Notes: generated by a model not told the origin, from the letters alone. Shown: positions 6,095 to 14,253, counted from the stretch's first letter. The stretch: DNA of 16,370 nucleotides from Bacteroidota bacterium (GCA_003242315.1 QGUY01000067.1:1-16370), one strand, 5' to 3'. Numbers and translations are program-made.

Positions 6095-8859
6095 CTGACA
6101 TGAAAAGCCTGGTACTTTGTTGCGCCTTGCTGTTGGCGGGCATTGGTGAAACGTTCGCACAGCAGAAGGTGATCCATTACCTTTCCGGCAAAGACAAGGA
6201 CCGTACTGTGGAATGGGACTTTTTTGTCACGAAAGGGAGCAATAGTGGCAACTGGACGAAAATTCCTGTTCCTTCTAACTGGGAACTGCAGGGGTTTGGC
6301 AACTATAACTATGGCCAGGATCAAAATAAGTCTGATGAACAGGGACTGTACCGCTATGCCTTTACAGCGGATGACGCGTGGAAGGGGAAAACGGTATTCA
6401 TTGTTTTCGAAGGGGTGATGACTGACGCAGATGTGCGTATTAATGGACGGTCTGCCGGCCCGATCCATCAGGGAGGATTCTATCGTTTTAGGTATGATGT
6501 TACCCGGTTGATACGATTCGACCGTGAAAATTTGCTCGAAGTCACAGTGAGTAAAGCGTCTGCTAATCTCTCCGTGAATCGTGCGGAACGGGATGGTGAC
6601 TACTGGGCGTTGGGAGGCATTTATCGACCGGTTTATCTTGAGATTGTCCCCAGGGTATTCGTTGATAGGGTTGCAATAGACGCAAGAGCGGATGGAAGTT
6701 TCCGCGTGGACGTCTATGGAGTAAACATCACTCGCAGGCATGAAGTCGTGGCGCGGGTCTCTGACCTCCGCGGAAATGCGTTGGGTTTGGAGTTTTCGAC
6801 AACGGGTTCTGCAGAATCGCCTTTGACACTCAGCAGCAAATTTGAAAATCCTGCATTGTGGAGTCCTGAGTCGCCTAACCTTTACGAGGTTGAAGTATCG
6901 GTAGAGGGTCCGCAAGGACGGATTTATTCAATGAAGGAGCGTTTTGGATTTCGAACGGTAGAGGTGAAGGCTGGCGATGGGGTCTACGTTAATGGCAAGC
7001 GGGTGATTTTTAAGGGAGTGAACCGGCACAGCTTTTGGCCGGAGTCCGGACGTGCGTTGAGCAGGCAGGTTCATTTCGATGATATTGCTCTGATAAAAGA
7101 CATGAACATGAATGCAGTCCGCATGTCGCACTATCCTCCAGACTCTGAATTCCTGGACTTGTGTGATTCCCTGGGATTGTTTGTTCTCGATGAGCTGGGT
7201 GGATGGCAGGCGGCGTATGATACCCAGGTAGGCGAGAAGTTGGTCAGAGAAATGGTTATTCGTGATGTGAATCATCCGAGTATTGTACTCTGGAACAATG
7301 GCAATGAGCGCGGGTGGAATACGGATCTCGATGACGATTTTGCAAAGTACGACCCGCAGCAGCGTGTAGTGTTGCACCCCATTCAACGGTTCAATGGATT
7401 TGATACGAGACATTATCCGGACTATGCGTATGTGGTCAACTCCGCCTTGTATGAAAAGGAGATTTATCTGCCGACTGAATTTATGCACGGACTTCACGAT
7501 GGCGGACATGCTGCAGGGCTGGAAGATTTTTGGGAATTGATGCTGAGACACCCATCGTGTGCGGGAGGATTTCTTTGGTCGCTGATGGATGAGGGCATAT
7601 ATCGAACAGACAAAGGTGGCGCCCTCGATGTCAATGGAAATAAAGCGCCAGACGGTATCGTTGGTCCTCATCGCGAGAAGGAGGCCAGTTTTTATGCCAT
7701 TAAGGAGATTTGGTCTCCCATCTACATCGCAATGAAGCGCTTACCTGCAGCGTTTGACGGATCGATCGCGGTCGAGAACCGTTACATCTACACCAATCTT
7801 GACCGGTGCACCTTTTCGTGGAAGCTTGTGAGTTTTTCGCCGCCTTCTGATCCTGACGCGACGAACACGTGGCGCACAGACGCGCAAGGGACTGCCGGAC
7901 CGCTGCAGCTTGCACCCGGTGAACGCGGAACGCTTAAGCTGGACCTGCCGGATACATGGAAAGACAGTGACGCATTGTTCCTCACTGCGCGAGATCCGGA
8001 TGGGCGAGAAGTGTGCACCTGGAGTTGGCCCATCAGGTCGGCTGCGGAAATCGCGCGTCTTTCAGTCGACGCAGATAATACCGGACCGATAGAAGTTCAA
8101 CGCAACGGGACATCACTTGTGGTCAAACAAGGTGATGTTGTATTCCGGTTCGATACATTGACAGGTCATTTGGCTGGCGTAGTGCGTAGTGGTTCAGAGG
8201 TGTCGCTCTCTGGACCTGTGCTTGCGGGGAAAGAGAATGGCATCAAGAATTTCCGCCACTACAAAGAAGGCGACAGTTATGTGGTCGAGCCGGTGTTTGA
8301 AGGCGAGGGGGGATTTGGAGTGAAATGGACATTTACGCCCGGGCGGCCGGTTCAACTTCAATATCAATATCTGTATCGCGATGCAGCAGATTTCATGGGA
8401 ATCGTGTTCGACTATCCGGAAGGCAAACTTACCGGCGTAACCTGGATGGGGCGCGGACCTTACCGGGTCTGGAAGAACCGGCTTCGCGGGCAACAGTTCG
8501 GCGTATGGCACAAAGCATACAATAAGAGTATAACTGGTGAGCGCTGGGATTATCCGGAATTCAAGGGATACCACGCTGATCTCTACTGGGCGCGATTTGA
8601 AACGACGGAAATACCTTTCACGGTATACACGTCTACTCCGGGCCTATTTCTTCAATTGTTAAAGCCGGATCGTCCGGCGGGAGCTGAGAATGACAATACA
8701 CATCCTCCATTTCCGGAGGGTAGCCTTGGATTTCTTCATGCGATAAGTCCTATCGGCACAAAATTCCAGCCCGCGGACGTCATGGGGCCTTCCAGCGGAA
8801 AGAACGTCATGTTGAACAACACACCATTCAAAGGCGAGTTATGGATCAATTTCTGGTAG
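6091..8859 (+). CDS. Exported glycoside hydrolase family 2 enzyme, beta-galactosidase-like
   Basis: The product is 922 aa, with a Sec signal peptide probably cut after A23 before Q24. ATG 6091 overlaps the previous stop; ATG 6100 is the alternative start. Domain order is GH2 sugar-binding jelly roll (about 55-190, with PVPSNWELQGFGNYNY and GGIYRPVYLE), immunoglobulin-like linker (190-290), TIM barrel (290-550), a second beta-sandwich, and a LacZ-like C-terminal domain (about 660-922, with WMGRGPYRVW). The acid/base is E406 in NHPSIVLWNNGNERGW. E463 in LPTEFMHGLHDGG is the probable nucleophile, by alignment with the LacZ CEYAHAMGN segment. The barrel ends with GGFLWSLMDEG. It most likely removes a terminal beta-linked sugar, galactose being the first guess, but GH2 also holds glucuronidases, mannosidases and others. 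The gene ends 15 bases from the oppositely oriented sigma-factor gene, with no clear terminator. Confidence 0.88.
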   Translation: MTDMKSLVLCCALLLAGIGETFAQQKVIHYLSGKDKDRTVEWDFFVTKGSNSGNWTKIPVPSNWELQGFGNYNYGQDQNKSDEQGLYRYAFTADDAWKGKTVFIVFEGVMTDADVRINGRSAGPIHQGGFYRFRYDVTRLIRFDRENLLEVTVSKASANLSVNRAERDGDYWALGGIYRPVYLEIVPRVFVDRVAIDARADGSFRVDVYGVNITRRHEVVARVSDLRGNALGLEFSTTGSAESPLTLSSKFENPALWSPESPNLYEVEVSVEGPQGRIYSMKERFGFRTVEVKAGDGVYVNGKRVIFKGVNRHSFWPESGRALSRQVHFDDIALIKDMNMNAVRMSHYPPDSEFLDLCDSLGLFVLDELGGWQAAYDTQVGEKLVREMVIRDVNHPSIVLWNNGNERGWNTDLDDDFAKYDPQQRVVLHPIQRFNGFDTRHYPDYAYVVNSALYEKEIYLPTEFMHGLHDGGHAAGLEDFWELMLRHPSCAGGFLWSLMDEGIYRTDKGGALDVNGNKAPDGIVGPHREKEASFYAIKEIWSPIYIAMKRLPAAFDGSIAVENRYIYTNLDRCTFSWKLVSFSPPSDPDATNTWRTDAQGTAGPLQLAPGERGTLKLDLPDTWKDSDALFLTARDPDGREVCTWSWPIRSAAEIARLSVDADNTGPIEVQRNGTSLVVKQGDVVFRFDTLTGHLAGVVRSGSEVSLSGPVLAGKENGIKNFRHYKEGDSYVVEPVFEGEGGFGVKWTFTPGRPVQLQYQYLYRDAADFMGIVFDYPEGKLTGVTWMGRGPYRVWKNRLRGQQFGVWHKAYNKSITGERWDYPEFKGYHADLYWARFETTEIPFTVYTSTPGLFLQLLKPDRPAGAENDNTHPPFPEGSLGFLHAISPIGTKFQPADVMGPSSGKNVMLNNTPFKGELWINFW

Positions 8860-8874
8860 GGGTTATTGGAGCGG

Positions 8875-9459
8875 TCAGGGTAGCAGAAGTTGAAGAAATG
8901 CCAGTATGCTGAGAATATAATTCTTCAGATAAACCCGAAGCTTCCTGAACGATCGCGTGAGATGATACTCGATCGTCTTCTCCGACACATTGAGCGTTTC
9001 CGCTATCTCAGGAACGGAACGGCCTTCAAAAAAACTCAGCTTGAAAACCTTGCTCGATTTCTCTGGAAGAAGGTTGACCGCCCGATCAATGATATCCATG
9101 AGGTCGTTGAAGACAATTGCGCGTTCTGTGGTTTCTTCTGAGTCAGCACGTTGATAGAGGTATTCGCGACGACGCACATCTTTTGCAAGTTGGGATTCGA
9201 TGTAGTTAAGGATCCGGTTCTTAATGCTTATAAATAAATAGGAACGGACATCCTTAATGTCCAGCGTCTCGCGTCGCTTCCAAAGCGCAATAAACAAATC
9301 CTGTACTATTTCCTGCGTTACTTCTTTCGACCGCACGCGGCTGTAGGTCATTGCATGTGCCACCCGCCAATAGCGCTTGAATAGTGCGGCAAAGGCCTTT
9401 TCATCGCCGAGCCGGATGGACTCCAGCAGTTCCTGATCGGTGTAGGCAGTAAAAGGCAA
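8875..9459 (-). CDS. ECF RNA polymerase sigma factor (FecI-like)
   Basis: The product is 194 aa, the usual size. Region 2 lies at about 22-90 (AFAALFKRYWRVAHAM, then VTQEIVQDLFIALWKRR). Region 4 lies at about 125-178, with the helix-turn-helix EGRSVPEIAETLNVSEKTIEYH. The tail (residues 178-194, KNYILSILAFLQLLLP) is hydrophobic, as I recall for several Bacteroidota ECF factors. The start is TTG (complement of 9457-9459): an in-frame stop lies five codons upstream, no ATG is available, and MPFTAYTDQELLESI is the normal beginning for this group. It diverges from fecR across a 243-base gap, so it forms a sigma/anti-sigma set with it and with the STN-bearing SusC. Its likely targets are the susC promoter and perhaps the enzyme operon. 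This ECF is on the opposite strand, so fecR does not follow it in one transcript. Confidence 0.92.
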   Translation of the reverse strand: MPFTAYTDQELLESIRLGDEKAFAALFKRYWRVAHAMTYSRVRSKEVTQEIVQDLFIALWKRRETLDIKDVRSYLFISIKNRILNYIESQLAKDVRRREYLYQRADSEETTERAIVFNDLMDIIDRAVNLLPEKSSKVFKLSFFEGRSVPEIAETLNVSEKTIEYHLTRSFRKLRVYLKNYILSILAFLQLLLP

Positions 9460-9485
9460 GTGAATTTCAACTTAGGGTTCGTTAA

Positions 9486-9516
9486 CAAGTTTATGTGAAC
9501 CTATGAAAAAAAGCAA
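9486..9516 (-). promoter_or_regulatory. Possible promoter of the ECF sigma gene
   Basis: On the minus strand, TAAACTTG (complement of 9486-9493) resembles the Bacteroidota -7 box TAnnTTTG with one mismatch, and TTG lies 20 bases upstream of it. A start near 9479 would leave about 20 bases before the TTG start codon. One mismatch and a short -33 make this tentative. Confidence 0.28.
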
Positions 9517-9537
9517 GCATCGTTTGCGGATTCGATG

Positions 9538-9565
9538 TCCTGAAAAAAATCAGGAAATTTTTTTT
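9538..9565 (+). terminator. Small hairpin plus T8 run in the fecR leader, attenuator or terminator
   Basis: TCCTGA (9538-9543) and TCAGGA (9550-9555) form a 6-bp stem around an A6 loop, followed by a run of eight T (9558-9565). The shape is that of an intrinsic terminator, but with no gene upstream on this strand it could only stop a leader transcript or spurious transcription. The A7 run and the T8 run can also pair with each other, giving an alternative fold. Confidence 0.35.
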
Positions 9566-9638
9566 GAGGGTCGTTAGGAAAAACGTCGCATCGTCCTGTC
9601 TTCACTAATAGACACCAGATTGAAACTGATGGAAAGTA

Positions 9639-9654
9639 CCGTCGGAAGCGACGG
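9639..9654 (+). promoter_or_regulatory. Hairpin in the fecR 5' leader
   Basis: CCGTCG (9639-9644) pairs perfectly with CGACGG (9649-9654) around a GAAG loop, followed 11 bases later by a T6 run (9667-9672). It lies about 50 bases before the fecR ATG. It may be an RNA leader structure or part of a regulatory site; the role is unknown. Confidence 0.35.
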
Positions 9655-9702
9655 AAGTGATACCTCTTTTTTCGTTTCGGTAGTCATACGCTTACCCATC
9701 TT

Positions 9703-10722
9703 ATGAATCGAAAAGACTTGCTCAGAATACTACGCAGGTACCGCCAGAATAAAGCAACGCAGGAAGAGCGCTCCCTGATTGATCATTTATACGAATCGAT
9801 GGGAGAAAGAGGTAACCCTACGGTTGATCTTGAAGAGGACAGCGATCTGGAAGGTAAATATTGGGCTGCCATTTCATCATCAATTCGGAGCCCGCGCGCT
9901 GGACGAACACGAGCTTTGGTTACGTGGTCCAGTGTAGGAATTGCTGCGTGCCTTTTGGCGGGCTTTGCCATTTACTTTGGGACGGAACACACAGACCATG
10001 ATCCCGCATCAGCTCAATCCGTCGTACACGTTGTTGATGAAGATAAATGGATCGTGAACGATGCGGGCGATGCGAAGCGTGTCATATTGGATGACGGGAC
10101 ACGTGTTACCCTTGAGCCTTCCAGCCGCCTGAATGTTTCAGGTGAATTCGGAATAGGTGATCGCGAGGTTCATCTTGAAGGCGAGGCGTACTTTGAAGTC
10201 GTTCGCGATACGCTTCATCCTTTTCTTGTCCGTGCCAGTGGCGTAACTGCCAGGGTGTTGGGAACGAGCTTCCGCGTGAAAGCATTTCGCGAAGATAAAG
10301 ATGTAGTGGTGGCAGTGAGCGAAGGCAAAGTAAAAGTATACACGCAACAGAATGGAGAGGATCCGGAAAGCTCAACTAACGTAGTTCTCACACCTAACCA
10401 GAAGATTGTCTACGATCGGGAGGCTGAAACGATTTTGCGAGGCATTGTAGAGAATCCGAGGGTTGTGTTGCCCGCCCAGGAAGTTCGGAGAATGCGATTC
10501 GAAGAGCGGCCGGTAACCGAGATTCTGGAAGCGCTGGCCCGTCTTTATAATGTGGAGATCGAATTTGACGAGAGCTCCTTGTCCACTTGCATTCTCACGA
10601 CGTCGATTGCTGAGGGAGATCTCTACGGAAGGTTGGATGTCATCTGCAACGCTATCAATGCAACCTACAGCCTGAACCAAAATACCATTGAAGTACGGGG
10701 GGTGGGATGTAGTGCTGAATAA
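9703..10722 (+). CDS. FecR-type transmembrane anti-sigma factor
   Basis: The product is 339 aa, typical in length. Residues 1-70 are cytoplasmic and helical, and would bind the ECF factor. One membrane segment lies at about 71-92 (LVTWSSVGIAACLLAGFAIY). The periplasmic FecR domain is at about 123-213 (RVILDDGTRVTLEPSSRL, then VHLEGEAYFEV and VLGTSFRVKAF). A DUF4974/STN-like C-terminal domain follows at about 260-335 (MRFEERPVTEILEALARLYNVEIEF). In this family the C-terminal part contacts the signalling domain of the TonB-dependent transporter, here the STN domain of the SusC just downstream. Signal reception releases or activates the sigma factor. The start at 9703 is the first ATG and begins the usual N-terminal helix; there is no clear Shine-Dalgarno site. 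It is separated from susC by two hairpins. Confidence 0.92.
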   Translation: MNRKDLLRILRRYRQNKATQEERSLIDHLYESMGERGNPTVDLEEDSDLEGKYWAAISSSIRSPRAGRTRALVTWSSVGIAACLLAGFAIYFGTEHTDHDPASAQSVVHVVDEDKWIVNDAGDAKRVILDDGTRVTLEPSSRLNVSGEFGIGDREVHLEGEAYFEVVRDTLHPFLVRASGVTARVLGTSFRVKAFREDKDVVVAVSEGKVKVYTQQNGEDPESSTNVVLTPNQKIVYDREAETILRGIVENPRVVLPAQEVRRMRFEERPVTEILEALARLYNVEIEFDESSLSTCILTTSIAEGDLYGRLDVICNAINATYSLNQNTIEVRGVGCSAE

Positions 10723-10780
10723 ATAAGATCAACCAAAAGCTATACGCCTATGAAGGACTTTACATAACCGCCAAAACGAA

Positions 10781-10806
10781 ACCGGTGATGTTGCAGCATC
10801 ACCGGT
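10781..10806 (+). promoter_or_regulatory. First of two hairpins between fecR and susC
   Basis: A perfect 10-bp inverted repeat (10781-10790 with 10797-10806, ACCGGTGATG and its complement) closes a 6-base loop. No T run follows, so alone it is not a typical terminator. It may protect the fecR mRNA 3' end or form a double structure with the next hairpin. Confidence 0.5.
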
Positions 10807-10815
10807 CGTACCGTC

Positions 10816-10854
10816 AATGCCCCGACGGGTCGGGGCATTTCAGTCTGATTTTTT
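10816..10854 (+). terminator. Probable terminator after fecR
   Basis: A 10-bp GC-rich stem (10816-10825 with 10830-10839) has a CGGG loop, followed at once by TTT and by a T6 run at 10849-10854. It ends 30 bases before the susC ATG, so the susC promoter must overlap it or lie upstream and read through it. The arrangement would limit read-through from fecR into susC. Confidence 0.6.
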
Positions 10855-10884
10855 GCTGTTGCTAACAAAAAACCAATCAAAAGT

Positions 10885-13800
10885 ATGAATAAACCTAGAC
10901 CTATTCAAGGGGTATTACTGGCCATTATGCGGATTACATTGACACAGTCGCTTCTGATGGTCCTTTTCACCTCACTGGTGTCGGCAACGTCACTGGACTC
11001 AAGAGGCCAGGGGATACTTGACAGGACGGTGTCGCTTGATGTTGAGGACGAAGAAATCAAAGCGGTGCTGCTGGAAATAGAAAGACAAGCGTCTGTTGCG
11101 TTCACATACAGGCCGCGATTGATAAAGGCCTCCAAAAAGGTTTCACTGCATGTTGAGAACATGAAGTTAGGGGAGGTTCTGGAACAACTCCTGGATCCCG
11201 ATATTTCGCTTCTTGTCCTTAATGAGTCGCAGGAGATTGTGTTGCGATCAAGAATGAATGGTGGAAGTGGACCCGTTGTCATTACGACTCCAATCGTCGT
11301 TAATGGTGTAGTTCGCGATGAGGGTGGTCAGCCATTGCCGGGTGTAAACATCACAATCAAGGGCACGACGAAGGGAACGGTAACCGATGCCAGTGGCGCA
11401 TTTAGTGTAGAAGTACCTTCTCCCGAAACGGTACTGATATTCAGTTTCGTGGGATATGCGTCGCAGGAGATTACAGTAGGCACGCAAACCTCCATCGATG
11501 TTGTCCTGGTACCCGATGTGACGTCATTGGGTGAAATTGTTGTTGTAGGCTATGGAGAGCAGAAAAAGGAAAACCTGACGGGGTCCGTTGTCGCCGTCAA
11601 TGGTTCTGACATCATTAAAAGACAAGTGGGTCAGACCTCCATGGCACTCCAGGGTATTGCGCCGGGTGTCACGGTGGTTCAGCGCTCAGGGCAGCCGGGG
11701 AAGGATGCCGGAGCCATTCGCATTCGCGGAATCGGAACGTTGGGTGATTCCAACCCGCTTGTGCTGGTCGACAACGTTGAGATGAACATCAACAACATCG
11801 ACCCGAATATTATTGAAAGCATTTCTATTCTGAAAGATGCTGCCTCCGCGTCAATTTATGGATCGCGTGCTGCCAATGGTGTAATCCTTATCACTACAAA
11901 GCGCGCAAAGCAGGAAGGATATTCTCTTTCCTATTCGGGCTATGCAGGTTTCCAGGAGCCTACGGATCTCAGAGACATGGTTAACGCGAAAGATCACATG
12001 GCGCTCCTCAATGTAGCGTATGTGAATGCTGGTCGGACACCTGTCTTTCCGGAAGATCTTGTAAACAACTACGATCAGCTAAGCAAGGACGACCCCGTGA
12101 ATTACCCGGATGTAGACTGGCAGGATCGCCTGTACACAGAAAACGGTTTCACGCAAAGCCACTTTATCAACCTTACGGGCGGCAACGAAAACATAAAGAT
12201 CATGGCAGGGCTGGGTTATTACAGTCAGAAGGGGTTGATCGTTAACACTGATTTTGAGCGGTACTCCATTCGGGTGAATTCCGATATCAAACTCAGTGAT
12301 CGGTTTTCTTCCCGCGTGGATATCTTCCTTCGTCAAATGCAGACGAAAGAGCCCGGACTGGGATTGGAGGGTGAAAATCGGCTTATATACTGGCTCAATA
12401 GGATGCCTGCTACGCAGCCCATTCTCTATCCTGATGGAAAGTATGGCATCGGATGGGAGGGGGAAAATCCATACGCCCATGCTCGCTCCGGTTATCAACG
12501 TGTGCTCACACCTTCAGCAATGATGAACCTGGGATTCAACTACAAGATCTTCGAAGGCTTAACGCTGGATTTCAACTATGCCCCTCACTTCTGGGAGGAT
12601 CACTCAAAATCGTTTAACCCCGTGATCACTACTTATCATGCTGATGGGCGCGTTGCATACAACAAACCACAAATTGCTACGCTAAGCCAGAGGAATGATC
12701 GTAACATGGCTCATAACATACGCGCTACGTTGCATCTGGCAAAATCATTTGATGTGCACAACGTCGGTGTATTAGCCGGATTTCAGCAGGAGAACTTTCA
12801 AAACCGGTGGTTTTCGGCATACCGTGAGAGTTTTGTCTTGCCTGAATACGACGTACTGGGCGCAGGCAGCCAGGAGAATCAAAGGTCGAACGGCTCGGGT
12901 TCAGACTGGGCTTTGCGTTCTTTCTTCGGTCGTGTGAACTACGATTTTGCGGGCAGGTACCTGTTTGAAGCCAACCTGCGTTACGACGGTTCGTCGCGAT
13001 TTGCAAGCGGAAACAAGTGGGGCTTGTTCCCTTCCTTTTCTGCGGGATGGCGTGTATCCGAAGAAAATTTCTGGTCGTCACTCAAGTCGTGGATGAATGA
13101 TTTCAAGTTCCGCGTATCCTGGGGTGAACTCGGCAACCAAAACATTGGTACGTACCCCTTCGACTCTTTCGTGTCGCTAAGCATGCCGTATGTATTTAAT
13201 GGCAATATCGTCAACGGTGCAGCGCTAACCGACATGGCTAATAGCGACATAAGCTGGGAGACTACCGAGATGCTCAACCTTGGCGTGGACGCTACATTGT
13301 TCTCAAAGGTGTCCGTAACATTCGATTATTATGTACGCAACACCAGCGGCATACTCTTGCAGCTCGATGTTCCTAAGTATCTGGGTCTCGCAGCACCGTA
13401 TCAGAATGCCGGTGAAGTGGAAAACAAAGGCTGGGATCTGGGCATCAATTACAGGGACGCTAAGGGCGACTTTTCATACGACATTGGATTTGTTCTGTCG
13501 GATGTGAAGAACAAAGTCCTCGACCTGAAAGGTATAACGTTCACGGGATTGTTGGTAAACAACGAGGGATATCCGATGAATTCCATCTATGCGCTGGAAG
13601 CCGATGGATTCTTCGCCAATGCAGATGAAGTAGCTGCACATGCCCAGCAGTATGGTAACTACGGACCAGGTGATATCCGGTATGTCGATCAGCTAACGGT
13701 TGATACGAACGGCGACGGAATCCCTGATGCGGCCGATGGTATAATCAATGATGACGACCGCAGGATCGTCGGCAATACTATTCCCAGATTCACTTTTGGC

Positions 13801-14253
13801 CTGAATGCCAGCGTGTCGTGGCGGGCCTTCGACCTGAGCGTCCTGCTGCAGGGCGTAGGTAAAGCCGACGGCTACCTGTATGCACAGTCGGTCATGCCCT
13901 TCTTCCTTGGCGGGACGGCCCAGGAAATACATAAGGACTACTGGACGCCGGAAAATCCTGACGCGACATTCCCGAGGCTTGTATTCAACGAGCCCAACAA
14001 TGAAAAGAACTCTACTTTCTGGATGAAGAATGCCGCGTACATGAGGTTAAAGAATCTGCAGCTTGGTTACCGACTGCCTGCCACAATGCTTGAAAAGGTG
14101 GGTATACGTTCTGCTCGTCTCTACCTGAGTGGGCAGAATCTCTTTACGCTGGATGACTTCTGGGACGGCTTCGATGTGGAAGCGCCTGTAGGCATTGGCT
14201 CATACTATCCGCAGGTAAAGACCTTCACCATTGGCGTCGATGTCAGCTTTTGA
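10885..14253 (+). CDS. susC: SusC/RagA-family TonB-dependent outer-membrane transporter with STN domain
   Basis: The product is 1122 aa. The N-terminus (VLLAIMRITLTQSLLMVLF) is the common lead of STN-bearing SusC proteins, supporting ATG 10885 rather than the internal ATG at 10927. Domains in order are STN secretin/TonB short N-terminal domain (about 46-122), carboxypeptidase-regulatory-like beta domain (137-212, GVVRDEGGQPLPGVNI), SusC signature (SLGEIVVVGYGEQKKENLTG, 214-233), plug (about 230-340, ending SILKDAASASIYGSRAANG), and a 22-strand-type barrel. The barrel includes a DTNGDGIPDAADGIINDDD segment like the acidic loop typical of SusC, and ends in FTIGVDVSF. It forms the TonB-powered import channel closed by the SusD lid. 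The STN domain makes it also the input sensor for FecR. susD follows after 13 bases. The ligand is unknown. Confidence 0.95.
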   Translation: MNKPRPIQGVLLAIMRITLTQSLLMVLFTSLVSATSLDSRGQGILDRTVSLDVEDEEIKAVLLEIERQASVAFTYRPRLIKASKKVSLHVENMKLGEVLEQLLDPDISLLVLNESQEIVLRSRMNGGSGPVVITTPIVVNGVVRDEGGQPLPGVNITIKGTTKGTVTDASGAFSVEVPSPETVLIFSFVGYASQEITVGTQTSIDVVLVPDVTSLGEIVVVGYGEQKKENLTGSVVAVNGSDIIKRQVGQTSMALQGIAPGVTVVQRSGQPGKDAGAIRIRGIGTLGDSNPLVLVDNVEMNINNIDPNIIESISILKDAASASIYGSRAANGVILITTKRAKQEGYSLSYSGYAGFQEPTDLRDMVNAKDHMALLNVAYVNAGRTPVFPEDLVNNYDQLSKDDPVNYPDVDWQDRLYTENGFTQSHFINLTGGNENIKIMAGLGYYSQKGLIVNTDFERYSIRVNSDIKLSDRFSSRVDIFLRQMQTKEPGLGLEGENRLIYWLNRMPATQPILYPDGKYGIGWEGENPYAHARSGYQRVLTPSAMMNLGFNYKIFEGLTLDFNYAPHFWEDHSKSFNPVITTYHADGRVAYNKPQIATLSQRNDRNMAHNIRATLHLAKSFDVHNVGVLAGFQQENFQNRWFSAYRESFVLPEYDVLGAGSQENQRSNGSGSDWALRSFFGRVNYDFAGRYLFEANLRYDGSSRFASGNKWGLFPSFSAGWRVSEENFWSSLKSWMNDFKFRVSWGELGNQNIGTYPFDSFVSLSMPYVFNGNIVNGAALTDMANSDISWETTEMLNLGVDATLFSKVSVTFDYYVRNTSGILLQLDVPKYLGLAAPYQNAGEVENKGWDLGINYRDAKGDFSYDIGFVLSDVKNKVLDLKGITFTGLLVNNEGYPMNSIYALEADGFFANADEVAAHAQQYGNYGPGDIRYVDQLTVDTNGDGIPDAADGIINDDDRRIVGNTIPRFTFGLNASVSWRAFDLSVLLQGVGKADGYLYAQSVMPFFLGGTAQEIHKDYWTPENPDATFPRLVFNEPNNEKNSTFWMKNAAYMRLKNLQLGYRLPATMLEKVGIRSARLYLSGQNLFTLDDFWDGFDVEAPVGIGSYYPQVKTFTIGVDVSF

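Noticed and set aside
6034..6915. Open minus-strand frame of 293 codons opposite the GH2 gene
   Set aside because: It is antisense to well-conserved GH2 domains, its translation has no recognisable motif and is Arg/Cys/His-rich as expected of a shadow frame.
6928..7671. Open minus-strand frame of 247 codons opposite the GH2 catalytic barrel
   Set aside because: It covers the acid/base and nucleophile region on the other strand and has no family features of its own.
10750..10767. Five-codon reading frame (MKDFT) between fecR and susC
   Set aside because: It is too short, with no ribosome-binding site; there is no sign of a leader-peptide attenuator such as repeated codons.
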